A DNA stretch of 64,000 nt from Hybos culiciformis (GCA_964007475.1 OZ023273.1:123923812-123987811); one strand, 5' to 3'. Counted from the stretch's first letter, positions 1 through 16,065 are shown. Notes: generated by a model not told the origin, from the sequence alone. Translations and numbers: made by a program.

Positions 1-3000
1 TGTGACAAACAAGTTATCAGCTTCGAAATAGAAAGAATAGAAATTAGGATAAATTAAATTTTGTGGGTTTCAAGACCTGTTCATAAATATAATACTAAAT
101 TTATATTACATATAAATATACAAGTTTAAGATTCTGCTCTGAGACTTTCATATCAGCATTCAGCATATAATATTTGAATTATTATTTTACAAGAATTGTT
201 TATAATGATAAATTATTATTGTAGATAAATGTATCTTACGGTAATCCTGATTATAATTTCTTGAATTAAATTATTCTTTGCATTCTGAATTTATTAGTAA
301 TGCATACATTAAAAATTTAAATTTAAGTTAATTTTTTAAGATAGTATGCTTTCAAATGTTAATATTATGGCATACACCGACATTTCCATAACAGGTTAAT
401 TTTACTTTTGTCACTAAATCATTTTTTAAAATTAACTAATTACATATAAGACGGAAGAAATTTTTTAAAACTAAAGCCATGTAACTGGCGGAGGTATTTT
501 CAATGTACATTGTTATACTATGTACAATGTACATAACTTCAATTATTTGTATCTATATGTAATATGTATGTTTTGTTTTCAAATAATGATTAAAATTGCT
601 ATTTTAAATGTTATCAAAATGAACATGAAGCCTTAAATTAAATTTCATGTTTTACATTTGATGGTGTCAAAATCATACGTATCGTATATCGGCATTCTAG
701 ATTTACTTGAATTTTCATAAGCGTTCATTTATATCACATATATGTATTATAATAAAGGATTTAAATAAATTAAAAATAATATTTGAAAAGTCTTGGGAAC
801 TGGGTTGGTTGTCTTAACAAATATTTTATATAAATTAAATTATTTTTAATAGAAATTACATAAAATATATTTTATCTTTTATTAACTGGAATTTTATTTT
901 GACTTTTTAAAGTAGGATTAGATATAAAAATAAATTTATAATAAAAAAAAAAAAAAAAATTTGGCTTTAAATATTTTTATCTTTGGAAAAAAATTTCAAT
1001 TATATTTTATTAAAACAAATCTTTAGAACTTTAGAACAGGTTTCTGGATTGGTTTGAAAAAATACTATGCTAGCAAAATTCGCCCGTGGTTGAACTCTGA
1101 AGTAGTTATGTGTAATTTTAGTTATGTGCAATTGTGAAATTGAATGTCACAAATTTAATTTTCTATTATCAGGCAATATTATGATCAAAAATGAAAATTT
1201 TAATTTTTAACAAATATTTTCTTCTTTTTTTTTGAATTTATTAGATAGTAATTATATAAGTATTTATAGTATTTGCAAAATTTTCCAATTATTCCACATA
1301 TGAATTGAATTCGAAATGTACCTATTTATGGTTGAATGAAAATGATGGAAAACATAAATGTTTTACGTCCATAAGTATTAAAACAGTTATTTTCATCTTC
1401 ATTTATGCAGAAGTGATTTACAAATAAGTTTGTCCATATAGAGATATACAATGTATATATTATGTTTAATTGTCTCTCATATCTTATTCAATTCGAAAAA
1501 TTTTCCAAAAGGATATTTTGAAGACTTTATTATTATTTTTGATCATATTTTCATGTTTTGTTTATATATTTTATATAATGCATAAGTACTTAACATTACT
1601 ATGTAAGTATACATAAGATATATATATATATATATTTTAATTTAACAAACAAAAGGATTTAAATTTAAATCTTTTATCTTTAGAAATTCTTATATTATGT
1701 TTCATATGTGAATATGTTTTTGAAATGATGTACATATAACATTAAATTGAACTAATTTATGTTACAATGTTTTCTAAAATTAACACTCAATTGAAGTTTG
1801 TATATGTACGTTATACATAAATAATACATAAAGAGAGAAAATAATTATAATACAGATATTATATAAAAGGTTATAGTTATGCCCACTATATTAAAAAAAA
1901 ACGATAGAAACATAATCTATGAACTGCGAACTAAATTTCGAAACTAGCTACATTTCATAGCGTGGTACGAATAAAATAGATAATGAGAACAAATCTATTC
2001 GGTCTAAAAAGAACCAAATCATCAATCTTATAAAATATTTATGTTTTTGTATATGGAGCTGATAGAAATCTAGGAAAAATTTATTCGTAATTGTAGATCA
2101 AGTTTATTTCAATGCTGTACTACTTCGTTATTGTTCATGAATAAGTTAGTCATATTTTTGTGCTTTAATATTCTACAAATAAAATAAATTTTGTTATCTG
2201 ACAATTTAAGATAAATTGTCATAACAAATTTTTGAATTATGTATATTAAATGAAAACCCAAAGAATTTATTTTGAAAATATTTGTAAAATATTTTCACGT
2301 GGGAACAAATTTTGGTAAAAAATTTTCTCAACTATTAATTTGTCTGAATTCTAAAGAGACTGGTCTCATAATATTAAATATTTTATGTTTCGTTTAATTG
2401 AAAAAAAAAGAAGGTAAATTCTAATTCGATAAGTATGTTTTGAAAAGCTTATACGTTTCTTTTTTCAACATATTTTTTTATTACATTTTCATTGTAATGC
2501 ACAAAGGTAATATAATGCTGTGTTGCTATGAAATCTGATTTTGGAAAAACAAAAAAAATTCAACAAATAAATAAAATTAAAAACTGTAGTAACGTACAAG
2601 TGAATTTTTTACGAATATAGAATGTTTTTTCAATTTTGTTACAATTGAAATAATCATAGACACTATAATGTGATAAATTTGGTACATATTGGATATTTAA
2701 GATCTTTTGAGTATTTGTTTGATGAATTTAACTCTAATTCTGAGAATTCTAATCATTTTAAAGTTAAGTTATCCACCTTAAATATATTAGATTTGTTCTT
2801 AGTTTCATTGTACAAATAAAAGTAGATATAGATTTTATTAGAAGAAAATTTTTTTTACGGGGATCTTAAAATTTAAAATCTGTACCTATATATTTTATTT
2901 AGATTGTGATTTTTTTTATTAGGATCAATATAATTTCTGATTAGAACAAGTTAATTACTAATTAATAACTTAACTTCTATAAACTTTTAATTAAATTATT

Positions 3001-6000
3001 CACCTTGAATCATAAATTTCTTATTTTCATTAAAATTATTAAAATTGTTGAAAGATATTATATAGACTTTAAGATTTTCTATATTGCTAACAAATAATAA
3101 ATCTGTTTTTCCCTTTCGGCTGACATCAATTTCCTATTAAATTAACGTTAATTTCTATATTTATTTATATTATATATTCTAGAAGTTAACGAGTATTTTA
3201 AAATAATATTATAATTTTTAGAATTATTACTTATAATATTTTCTTTAGGGTTTGAAGCAATGCAAAGTATCAGGATATAATAAGAAAAAATCATAAGAGT
3301 ATTTGCAACAGAGATATAATTATTTAAATCGTATATTTTGGTGAAAATCAGATCTATGTATAGTTTAAATTTAATTATAGCAAAATAAAATAATTTTAAT
3401 TGATTATTAGCTATCTTCTAATCTAAAGTATGTAGAATTTTACATATTATTGTGAAGAAATAAATAAAATTATCAAAAGTATGGAAGAAAAAATTATGCT
3501 GTACGCCAAAACCATCATAATATGAAAAACAAGAAGTAGTTGTATTTGACATAAAATACAAAACATAAGAATGTTATTAATAATTAGTTATGTTAATACA
3601 AATTAAAAATAAAAACTTTTATATGACATGAACGAGAATACCTACACTACATTATTTTTTATTAAAAAAATTGTATCCTCTCGAAAATAAACAAAATAGG
3701 CTACAATATTTTATTTTTTATTTTAAAATTAAAAAAAAAAGTTAAATTAAAAACTTTTATCATCATAATTAGTTGAAAATATTTTCTTTACTCCTGGGTT
3801 TTAAGAAATATTTTAAAAAATTATCAGCAAGTCGACCTAGACATTGTAGATATATACACTTCTATTAATACTTGGTAAATATGTACACAAATCCTGTCTT
3901 AATTATACCTGTCAACGAGATTATTAGTTTTGATATAAGGTGAATAAAAAAAATGATGAGAATTACCTATTTTGATGAAAACTTTTCATTTTAAATAAAC
4001 ACTTAACACAATACAGAAATTAAAACTTGAAATTTATCTTAAAAATACAAAATAAAACATTTGCAAATGTATTTTTCTCAATTCGAGTCATTGTAAATAT
4101 GTTTGTATCAGTGAAAATTTCGGTAAATGTCATGAATTTATATTTTTAGTACGCACTCTATTCGTCTGCACATTTATTCTGCATACATACCTATTTTATT
4201 AAGATTCACAACATTAGAGGGGAAATTGAAAACCAAGTAATATTAAAAGAAAAACATGAACATTTTGAGTGAAATAATTTTTTTCGTGCAGTTTTTCTCA
4301 ATACAAAAATAAATTCGTATTTGAAATTTTAGTAATGTTAGGGAAGTTGATATCAGAAGAAGTTGAAAAACAAAACAAAAAATTTACAAAATTCACTTTT
4401 TAAGGATCAAAATACGTATACCTACATAATATTATTTATGTATATTCAACATAATATTTTTTATGCATTATGTAAATGTTTTAGCAAAAATATATCTATT
4501 TTGTTGGAATAAACAAAAATTTGAATTTCAATGTTGAATAACATAAACATAAACTTAAAAATTGCTTTATGCAATTAAACATTTTTAAAGGGGTGGTAAT
4601 TGAGACTAATTATTTAATATACACTTCTAACTTTTGAATTGCATTGTTGTTAGGCAATATTGAAAAGAGTTTTTGAAGTTTTTCATTTGTTTTTTCACCG
4701 TCTCTACATAATATTATGTATAGGAAATTATGATTATTGGATATGTCAGTAGGGATTAAGATATTTCAAAGTTTATAATGCTGTTGATAAAATTGAAATT
4801 GATTTTTATTATAATAATACATATATTATTTATTATACTTAATTAAATAAGACATTCTGAAATTTCAAAGATTATTAAACTTTGAATAGAGGGAGAATTT
4901 CTGAAATGATATTCAGATTGATATAACAAATTACGTAAATTACTTTCAGAAATTTTTCGTGCTATGGTTATTTAAAATACACGTCAGTCATACATGTACC
5001 ATGAAATAGTTAAGTAAGATAGAAAATTCGTGTAACAGCATAATAATATATGTACCATGTTTTAAAATGTATAAAACATGAAGGATGTACGAAGTTGTGG
5101 TTAATTTTAAATTTATTGATGACAGAATTCGGCACTATTAACTATTATCTTTTAGTTAATTATTCATATTTTATATCGATATTTACATTTATATTAAATA
5201 CAATAAAAAATAAAACTTAATAAATGAGCAAATAATTCGAAATATCTAATAAGTAAATAAATAAAAAATCAAATAAAATAAATAAATAATAATAAATACT
5301 TACTTTAATTACATACTGAAAAAAAAATTCGATGGAAAATCAATTGTTAATTAAATATAACCGAAATATTATAACTAAAACTACATTATTTTTTGGACGA
5401 AATTTTGCATTTATTACTGAATATATAATAAGCCGAATTGAAGCAAAAGTTAATAAAATTAATAGTTTTTACTTTTTTGTTTTCTATAAAGATAAATTAC
5501 AAAAATATTTAAAATGTTCTAATCATCTCGCTAAAGTCATCTACTAGTTCGATTTGGACAATATGTACAAAAATTAAAGCTGAAGCCACTATCTGTCTTT
5601 TCAGTGTATACTATATTATAAAAATTGAGTCAATAAGTCAATAATAATAAATATACCCATTCCAATAATTACATAAATAAATATGTAAACAAAAAAAATA
5701 GACTCTTTTCTTCCTGTAAAAGAAGTCTTGGAAACGAATTAAATGTAAGAGTTAAATGATTTGGAAAGAAATTTTTTTCAATTGGAATATTTATACATAA
5801 TGTATGCACAATATATTATGTGTGTACGTATACATTTATTTTAACATAAACAATATTATTAGATAAACAAAACATTAGTTCTACACTTACAAATAATAAA
5901 AATTTTAACTTTATTTTGGATTTTACAGCAATTTAAAAGTTTTTTGTTTTTAAAAAAATAATTTAAGTAAATAGTAAAACATAAATACATGCACCCCATA

Positions 6001-6065
6001 AAGTAAACACATATTTTATATATATTTATCACAAATTACTACAAAAAAAATGCTTTATGTTGAAA

Positions 6066-6110
6066 ATTTCAGATAATTGGCCCGTTTTTGGGTTAAACGT
6101 ACGTCAACCC
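6066..6110. other. small hairpin with ACGTACGT centre
   Basis: GGGTTAAACGTACGTCAACCC can fold with a five-base GGGTT/AACCC stem around an ACGTACGT core. It is a modest GC patch with no gene context. Confidence 0.25.
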
Positions 6111-8306
6111 TCCATTTCATTCATTTGGTGGGTGAAATAATTTGTTTTTAAACAGACGAGGACAGTAACCAACATAACCAAAAATAAAAATTAAGCATTT
6201 CTTAATTCCTTTCTCGCATGGATTAACATTTTTTTAATAAAGTTTTGGTTTCTATATATATTTTATATTTTCAATTGGCTTTCACTTATTCCTATTTTAA
6301 CCCTAAATTGGCGTTACAAATAAGGTTAATATTTTTTCGTAATAAAATTTTAACTCTAGTGTATAAATGTATTTATTTTTTAAATTCAATAAATGCAAAA
6401 AAAAATGGTTTTATTTAGTTTTTCAAATGTTATTTGGAAAAGTATAAAACTAATTATTGAAATAAATTGTAAATAATATTTGCAATGTTATTACAAAAAT
6501 TTGTTTGCAATTTTTTTTTTCTAAAAAAATATTTTTATTGAGTGAATTTCCATATATGATTTATAAAGTGTTTATTTAAAATAATGAATTAGCTGAATCA
6601 AAAAAAAATCTAAATCTATTTAAATGGTTGGAATAAAATATTTTTTCAATGAGAAATTAATAACTTCAAAAATTTAAAAAATATAGAGAACACATTCTCA
6701 TTTAATATAAATTGAATATTTTTATAAAATTGCATTTTATTGATTCAGTTTGCCGTTTCTTCTCACTAAGCGAAATTTAAGTTAAAATAAATAATTCCAA
6801 AAGGTCTTAGAATTAAATTTTCGCATGATCAAGCAAATTTTTGCAGTATTATTAAAAACCTAAATTTTAATATTATTAATGCTCATTTCAAACTAATTTA
6901 TTTCTTATATAGTATATACAACTATGAAAAATGTAAAATAAAATTATGAAACACAGTATTTATTTTTTCATCCCTTGTTAAAAATAGATAAGCGTAACTC
7001 TAAAAAAATATCGTAAATTAATTGTAAACTTCTAGAGAAGCAAACTAATTATTGAACTTAAAAATAAACTTGTACAAATAAACTACCAGGAAAAGAATTA
7101 TTATAAGTATTCTCGATAATTTTCCTAAAATATCAACAATATGATTAAATGGTGTATGAATTTCTAGATTCATAAGTTTTTTCTGTCAGTATTCTTGTTT
7201 GCATAAAAAATCAAAAGAAAGTAATAATTAATTCAACCTTATATATACACTTATTTATAATAATACTATCTAATTTTATCGATATAAAAAATATAGTTAT
7301 TATTCTTATTGAAAACTGATAATTAGTTTAAGCACAATATCAGCTTGAATTGGTTACGAGCACTATTTTGTTTAATTTTTAAGCTTTTGTAAAACTTTAT
7401 AAAATGATTCTTTTTTAAAAAATAATAAAATTAAAAGTTCCATAGAATAGTTAAATTGAAAATTTTTTAGGATTAGATTGCAACATTTTATATAAGCTAT
7501 ACAAAATTAAGTTAAATTAATTTGGCAATATTGAATATTAAATTATTTTATTATGATCTCTAGAATTTTGAAATATAATGTATATTGAAATAATTTTGAA
7601 AGCCAGTCAATAATAATAACACAGAGATTATATATTTGCACCCCATGTATATATTTGGATGGAAATAAATTCAAAAATTTAATTAATTTTGCACAATGTG
7701 ATTTTATTTTTACAATACTGAGAACTCAATAGTGCATTTAGTAAATTCCATTACATATTATTATTTTAGTAATTGAAAATATGTAAAATTTACAGGATAA
7801 AAACTATATCGGATATTCCAGGGAAATTAAAAGTAAAGCCAAATCTACAGTTATATTTTTGTATGTAGAAGTCATTAATTTATTTTACTCCTACCATCCC
7901 GGCAGCAATTTATTAGTGGTGGCATTTGAAAGATATTTGGATGTACATATATAATTTACGGACTTTGAATATTCAAACTCAAGTATGTTAAAAAAAAAAC
8001 ATTATAAAAATGGAAAAATGGTTTTTTGACATTTCATGGCAGCGACTAAATTCATAGATTCTATCATTTCAAATGCCTCGAATTTCGGCAATATTGAATT
8101 AAAAACTAAAGTCTAAATGACAAAAAATAAAATAGAAAAAAATAAAAAAATTAAAAATTAGTCGTATATGTATTTCGATCACTGTGCATAATATATATTA
8201 ATAAAATTTATTTATTATTTATGATATATATCTTTTTCGTAGCTCTCATTAAAATGAAATTAAAATAGAAGAATTTAATTAAAATTTTCTGTTAACATTA
8301 CATCCT

Positions 8307-8412
8307 TTAAAATTTTGTTTGGTTCACGAAACAATCTGATACGAATTTTGTCATTCTATCTTCTGCCGACTGGCTTTTGACTTCCCTGCACAGAGGTTTT
8401 TCCGCGATATTA
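8307..8412 (-). pseudogene. coding-like fossil at the end of a minus-strand frame
   Basis: The last 35 or so codons of a 67-codon minus-strand frame read like ordinary protein (EKPLCREVKSQSAEDRM then TKFVSDCFVNQTKF). The first half is poly-Phe/Lys from A and T runs. The GC content of this part is raised. No family is recognised. It could be a relic or chance. Confidence 0.2.
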
Positions 8413-11400
8413 CTGAAAATAAAGCTTTTTACTATTACATTAATTTTTTTCTTGAAAAAAAAAAAAAAAAATTGATTTTTTGTAAAGCATAAATTTAAGC
8501 ATAAAACCACATTTTACGTGGTGACCACTTTTAAAAAACAATTTTTTTTTTAAAATGATTTTGTTGTACTATAAATTTAAATGCGGTGAAGTTGAAAATT
8601 GTTCGGAAATAAAAATTAAATTATGCATTAATTTCTATAGTATGGAGTTCGTGCGTGAAATTAAAATTCAAAATATTTAATTTATATTTATAATGATTTA
8701 AAAATATGAAGTTAAGTTCTATCAAAAAAAAAAAAAATTTATCTAATGAAAATCAATTTCTATAATTAATTTTGATTTAATGGCAATTTATTTTTATTAA
8801 TCAAACGAATTTTTTCTAATTATTTATGACTGATAATAGTGATTATTGCTTCAACTTAATTAGTAATTCGTTAAATGAACTGATTATTAATTTTATTTCA
8901 CCTTTGAACTTTATATCAGACGTTGAACATAAAAAAAGAAGTACATTAAAATGATAAATTATATAATTATGTTATATATTTTTATTAATATATGTATGTA
9001 TATGGTACAAAAGTTTATATTATAAAACAATAAATGTTATTGGTCGGATATGACGTCATTGTGAATAGAAATAAGAGTTAAGAGTTTTCAATACACGAAT
9101 AACATTTAAACGATTTTTTTGACTAGTTAATCGAAATTTGTAGATTTTATAGTATTTGAAATTAAAAAAAAAAGTTATGCAAACAATAAATTATATTACA
9201 GAACTAACTATTTTTGGAGTGCAGCAATAACATTTTTTTTCAAAGGGTTTAATAAAAATTCGAAATTTGATAACTATTTTAATAACTGAAATTCCAAATA
9301 ATTTGACTCAATTTTAAAATGAAATTATACTATGTATTTTTTTTTTCAATTTTTCAAACTATCAATGATCCCTAACTTTGCAGAAAAAAAAATATATATA
9401 GAGAATTTTGATAATAAATTTGAGTTGAACTAAAGAATCTATTTACCATTTTTTGGTAATTTACCATTTCATAGTTCACACAGTTTAGGTGTATAATAGA
9501 TGTATAAAAACATACTCGAATTCAAATGCAACGTTCTGACAAAAGTTCAAAGCAATCGGTGAAGAATTTTCAGGTGTGCATGTACATTTTTATGTATATA
9601 GATGTGCGAATTTAATTTTGTCATATTGAGGTGTATTCAAGCTAACGCTTTCACGAAGTGTTAAAAAAAATGCACATAACGTACAATTTTAAAACAGATA
9701 CCTAAGTTTAATCGTTCCATTAAAGGCTCCAGTTTTCGGTCATGGACATGTTTACCTATACACAAATGATTGAGTTTAAGAAATGTATAAAGCCAACCTA
9801 AGTATATAACATATAATAATTATTTTGTTGGTTAATCCTATTGCTGCATCCTACAAAAAAAAAAGCTGATGTCTTTATGCAATTATGAAAATTGGTATTA
9901 AATGCAATGGAGTGGAAATAACATATTTTGGTTTTGAATTGCAGCATCATATTAAAAAACTTTTTTTTTGGCCAGCAAATTAAAGTTATACGAACTTTTA
10001 TTTATTTCCTTTTTTTTTTTTTTTTTGTTGCTTCAGCTGAATGCTAGAGATATGACCAAGAGGAGTGAAAATGCAATGCAGCAATAATAAATAAATTTAG
10101 ATTCGTTGTTGATTTTATATTATTTTGTTATTATTATTATTTTTTTTTTTAACAGTAGTATAAAAGAAATTTAATTTTCGGAAATATTATAAAAATTTTA
10201 TTTTGAACTATATTAAGTGAAGTGATTCAACAGAAAAAATATATTCATGTTAAATATTTTTAAGCATATATATATAGATGTAGACTGTTCCGTTTGCTCT
10301 AATTCTTAACATTTTTATTAGTACTGAAATTTTATTGATTCATTAATATCATAAAATTTCTATTTTATGAAATCTAAAATTAAAAATTAGAATTTTTTGC
10401 GCTTAAAATTAAAAATAGCATCTGATGTTTTGATAAAACTTGTAGTGCACAGTCAAATATAAAAAATAAAGAGTGAAGGCTTGTGCTGTGCGGCGTATTG
10501 ACCACTTAACCATACTCTTTGTGTATGTACACGTTTTTTTAACACTTAATTACTTAGTACTTATATGCAAGGCAATTATATTTCAAGTATATGTTACGTC
10601 GGCTTGTAAATTTTATCAAATATACAGGCATTCAATACAAAAATATTTTTACATACACAATCTATAAAATATCAATATGTATCTAAGAATTATTTTTATT
10701 TGTCAGAGAAAATATATATTTCAGCTTAAATTTCTAAAATGTCCGAAATTAATAATAAAAATATTAGAAATAAACGTAATATGATTGACTTGTATTGATG
10801 TTGAAATTGAAAAGCATATTATTTATAATGTATGTGAAACATTTAAATTAAATTTTTTACTGCAGATAATTTGAAAAAAAATAAAAAAAATAACCTTTTT
10901 ATGTCAAATATGTTTATTGAATAGCCCTTTATTAATGAAAATTGAAAACATATAAATACAAATACATGCACGCTTATGCTGCAGATAAACCTCAATTCGA
11001 TAAGGCTGTAAGCAAAACTATCAAAAATAAAGACTAAAATTTATTTAACACGAAAAGCGATAAGTGCAATCAATTTCTTTAAGTTGTGTCATTTAAAGAT
11101 GAAAGTATATAATTTATATTTAATTTATAATGTAAAATCATTTTATTTTTTATGTTATAATTATAAATTTGTCTTCATAATTTAATCTTCTGTCTTTTGT
11201 AAACTATTGTTAAGAAAAATATCTCTCTCTTCCTTTAAAATTTCTCCGAGTTTTGTTCAAGTAAGAACTTTTTGTCTATTACTTTAAGAAAGTTATTTAA
11301 TACACAAGACATTAAGACATCATAACGGAAATTTTTAATACTGTGGCATTTTGCAACTTTTATGATTAAGTCTCAACGTATGAAAAATTTAGGTTTATTC

Positions 11401-13943
11401 TATACTAATATAATCTTATCGACACCATACTTACAATCTAGGTTCTATAAAGATAAAATTATTTCACTTTAAAAAAAAAAAATGTTTGGAAAAACACTTT
11501 CCTTTTTTTTTAGAATCTATAATTATGTCTATGTACACAAACTTTATGATTTTCTGCCATAAAAACTAAAGTCTTTTTTATTGTTTTCAAAATGATAAAA
11601 ATAATTCTGAAAAAAAAAAAAAATTGGTTATATGTATAAAAATAGTATACTCTAAAAAGGATTTAGTGTTAAAATTGCAAAAAAAAAAAAAACAAAAATA
11701 AATAAAGGAAAAAATGATTTTCAATTTTTCATCTACCCTAAGTGACATTTTAACAATCATTAGAAGAAAATTTAATTAATTATTCCCGCGATATTTCATT
11801 AATTTTGATGATTTTCAGAAAATTTTTTAAGTATATTTATTTAAAAAAAAAATTAAATTTGAAATGATTTAATTTCCTTTAAATATCGAAATTAAATTGC
11901 TTTTAAGTTATAAAATTAATGAATTAACAATATATAAAGAGAGACAAATAATGTTAAATTTAATGGAGGAACTCTTAATCCTTAGTTGACAGTCTATATT
12001 ATTACGAAATAAACAATTCATGCATTTTGTTGTGGTGTACCTACTGCGTTTATTTTGGTATATTTTAATGCTTAGTAATAATAATACATATTGTATATAT
12101 TACTTACAATTACTACAGTATCTTAAATTTTTAATTTTATTTCATTCAATAGGAAATAGGACAAAAAAAAAAGTTGATCAGATTAAATATGTACCGACGA
12201 GACTTTCGGAAAAAATGAGTTACAAAGAGATGAGACAATAAAATTTAAAACTTAAAAGGAAAGAAGGATGTAGACACTATGAAATTGAAACTGAAATTTA
12301 CTTTTTCTAAATTTTGATGTGTTCTAATATTGAAAGAATCAGTACCTACGAAACCAAATATAATTAGTGTGGTTTTAATAATAATTCTCACTGATCTTTT
12401 TTTTTTAATTCTTTGAAAGGAATATTATGCAACGAACTATTAACTGATATTAAGATTTTCATTCTAACAGCATGTATTTTTGATTCAAAATTCTGTTTTC
12501 CACCAATTTTTCGTTGCAATATTTTTTGTTGTCCTTTATGTTATCAGACAATTTTTCTATAGTCGTTTTCGTGGTTTTTCTACAAACATAATTTGTTGCG
12601 AAAAAAAAAATTAATGTGGAAAACCTTTTTCAAGGAATTTAATTCTATTGTGATAATGAAAACCTTAATTCCACATTTATTCGAAAGAATTTCTTTTAAT
12701 AAAACAAATAAAGTTTAAAAAAGAATCTGCAGTTTGGTCTTCGATAGTGTTATATGAAAAAAAAAATATAGTTTTTATTAATTTACATAAACATAAATTA
12801 TTATAATAATTAGGTATAATTTTTTTTTTTAATAAAATATTACATAAATTTCTAACAAAAAGTCTACAAATTTTAATTATTTTATTTTAATCTAAATTTA
12901 TTAACTTACAAAATTACTTTTTTTTTTATTATGTTTCCTTTAATATAAATATAAATACATAAAATTTATTTTCTTTTTTATAATATTGTCTTATAGTGTG
13001 TGCTAAAACTTTTTAACTTAATATTTTTGTACACTGCTAAACAACAAACAATAATAAATAAAAGTTTTACTATATCAAATATAATATAATGTACCACAAC
13101 AAAAGTGTGAGAACCACTTATATTTTGAATATTATGTTGAGTATATTAAAAATATGCAATTTATGGAAGAATCTTTTTTTAATTTCTTTTAAAATTATTA
13201 TTTTTCTGTTTTATATTTTTTTTTGCTTATTTCTTAATAAAATCATAATATCAGCTTAGTAAAAAGTTGACACCAATGAAAATCAAAAAAAAAAAATTAT
13301 ATTTTTTCGACTCACAAAAATGATTGAAATATTTTGTAATTTTAATATAATTTTGTTGTAAAATAAAAGTTACATAAATCTAAATTAAAAAGGAAAGAGA
13401 AAACCTCAAAATATGAAACCATCAGATTAACCTCCCTCAACACTTTTCCGAATTTTTATTTAAAATTCTTTTGGTTTTTGTTTTTTTTTTTTGAAGTATT
13501 CTTATATTTATTTATTTTTATATATATTTTTTTTTTTTTTCACTTTTAAAATCAACACGCAAAATAATATTTATTTAAATATAATTTGCATAAAAATGCC
13601 TTAAGGATATCAAGAAGATTTAAAAAGTAATTTGCTTTTGTCTCTTAGAAAAATAAATAAATAAAATTTACAAAGACGAAAAAAAAATACATTTTTTTTA
13701 ATACATTACTGAGTTTTGCAAAATAAAATTTAAAATATTCGTGTTTTCCTAAATCCTATACCTAATTATAGAAATATATCGTACACGATATCATGGTAGG
13801 CAAAGAAGTATCAAAGAATGCTTTAATAATTTTGGAAAAAAAATTTGAAAAAATTCTCCTTTTGAATAGAAGAAAATTTAGAAAAAATATTAAATTGTAA
13901 GTTCATCTCTGAACATTTTAAAGTTAATGCCACTGACTATTGA

Positions 13944-14123
13944 TATACTGATACGATTGGTGACAGAGTGAAGTTACTCTTTGAAGTTAGGATAAATTGG
14001 TCTCGGGCCTATTTAGAGGTCAGAGAGCTGAATGACGATGCTGTTAACTTACAATGGTAGAAGATAAGTAAATATTTTTCATCAACAGATCTTCCCACAG
14101 TAACCATTCTCAAAAATTGTTGA
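13944..14123 (+). pseudogene. coding-like fossil of unknown family
   Basis: A frame of 38 codons from 13944 to a TAG at 14058 is followed in the same frame by 20 more codons to a TGA. The translation includes DRVKLLFEVRINWSRAYLE and VRELNDDAVNLQW, with codon use and GC content above the background. I do not recognise the protein. It may be a decayed transposon protein or an isolated relic. Confidence 0.25.
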
Positions 14124-16065
14124 TAGTTTATATGCACTAAGATATTATAAATATAACTATCTCTTTATTATATATAAATTCATATAATTAACTTATAAAT
14201 AAATAAAAACGAATATGAATTTGCAGATTTCTGTTCATGCCAATCTAAACTGAAATCATTTTATAATCTCTTGTTAAAGACTTTTTATTTTTTATTATTT
14301 TTTCGCGAAAAGAAAAACATCATAAATTATCTTAAATAAAATCTCTGAATTATTATATTCCAAAGAAACCAGATTTTCTTTATAAAATAAAAATTAAAAA
14401 AATAATACATAAAAAAAAAGTTATTTTTTTTTTATACCCAATGTACTTAGTGAACAAATAAAACTCACAAAGAATTTACATAGTACTCAAATGACCTTAA
14501 GAATCCTTCACTATTAAAAAAAAACAAAATAATACAAACAACGCGAAAAGGATTTCTAAAGTTTTCCCAGAATTTCAAAATTAAGTTTTGAAAAAGCAGC
14601 TTTTACGCTGATAGAAAATACATTTTAAATTTTTTGAAAAATAATACCACCAGATATTTTAAGACTCTGCTATAATTAGACTGAGTAGTATATACAACAG
14701 TGTATATAGTGCATAATAAGTCTTAAGCATGAAAGTGAAAGGCTGTTATATAAAATTATATTAATAAATTATATTAATATTAATAAACTCTAAAACTCTT
14801 TACTTTATTGTTCGTGAACTGATTATTAAGGCTCCGAAACTAATGATGTACCTACCTATCAAGTGTCTAAAATAAATTTAAAAACATAAAGAACCGTCTC
14901 AACTGAGAATTGTTCTTAATTTTTTTTTCTCATATTTTTTCTTTCGCAAAATGAAACAAATTCTTGAAATCAAATAAACGCTGATTAAAATTATAGGTAA
15001 AACATTACGATTCGAGGGTGCTTGGATCCATATTTTCTTATTAATTATCCAAATAGTTTCAATATCTAATAGTGATTTATATAGTTCGGAAAGTTTAATT
15101 TGAAGATTGTAGATTGTTTTATGACTTTCAGTTATTATTTCACATTTCTTTAAAATTCATACCTAAACTCTACATTCCAATATCCGCAATACGAAAGCAT
15201 AAATTTAAGTATCTCTTGTTCATGATAAATTATATATAAAAATCAAGTTATCTATCTACAAAAAAAACAACTTAAAATTTATATATATATTCATTTTCTT
15301 TCAAAATAGCCACCCAATAATTTCTGGAATATTGAGACTCTATATATACTCGTATATAATATAAAAGGAAGTTTGTTTCAACAAGGCAATTTATTCAAGG
15401 ATCTCTTATTTTTCCTTTTGTGAAACAAAAGTTCATCCAATTATTTTATTTAAAAAAAAATAAATAAAAAGAAAACTAAATCAACTCGAAAAACTTTAGA
15501 ATTCTTTTTTAATGTATAAAATTGAAATATTTTCAAATACTTGATTGAAAAAGTAAAACTTAAAAAAAAAACTAAATAAATCTTAAAAAAAAAAAAAAAA
15601 ATCAGAAAAAATAAGCATCATTGTTAGAGAGATAAACATATATAATAAATGTATGGTGTATCTGTATGTAAACAAAACATGAGTACAATATACATACTTC
15701 CCATTCAATAACAGAATAATTTAAAGTTTTATTACATTTTTTTTTTCAAAACCAAATGGCTTGAATAATATCTAGTATTTTACGAAAAGAAAATCCTTTT
15801 TATTGTGAATTTTGGTTTAGTAAAATCGTTAAGTTATAGTTATTTATAAGATATTTTTTTATTATTTAATACTACTTTTTTTTATATACAATTAGTTCTG
15901 ACCAAGAATATGAAAATTTTAATTTAATTAGAATTGATATATTTGGACAATTCTCTTAAGGACTATGGTTAGCTGGATATTGAAGAAAAAGAATTAATTT
16001 ACAATTCTTTATTGACTAAATTTCATAATAAAACTACAATTTAAAAACTTTAATTGGCCACATAA

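Larger units (their letters stand above)
1..16060. other. no gene seen; A+T-rich intergenic or intronic DNA
   Basis: Only short frames full of Phe, Lys, Asn, Ile and Tyr occur here, as expected from base composition. Homopolymer runs (for example near 945 and 10,010-10,026) and TA repeats (near 1,620) are common. The few raised-GC spots (6.07, 7.9, 8.35 and 13.95 kb) do not add up to a gene. Confidence 0.7.

Noticed and set aside
10473..12241. 64- and 73-codon plus-strand frames
   Set aside because: Low-complexity translations without any conserved feature. Expected by chance in this much sequence.
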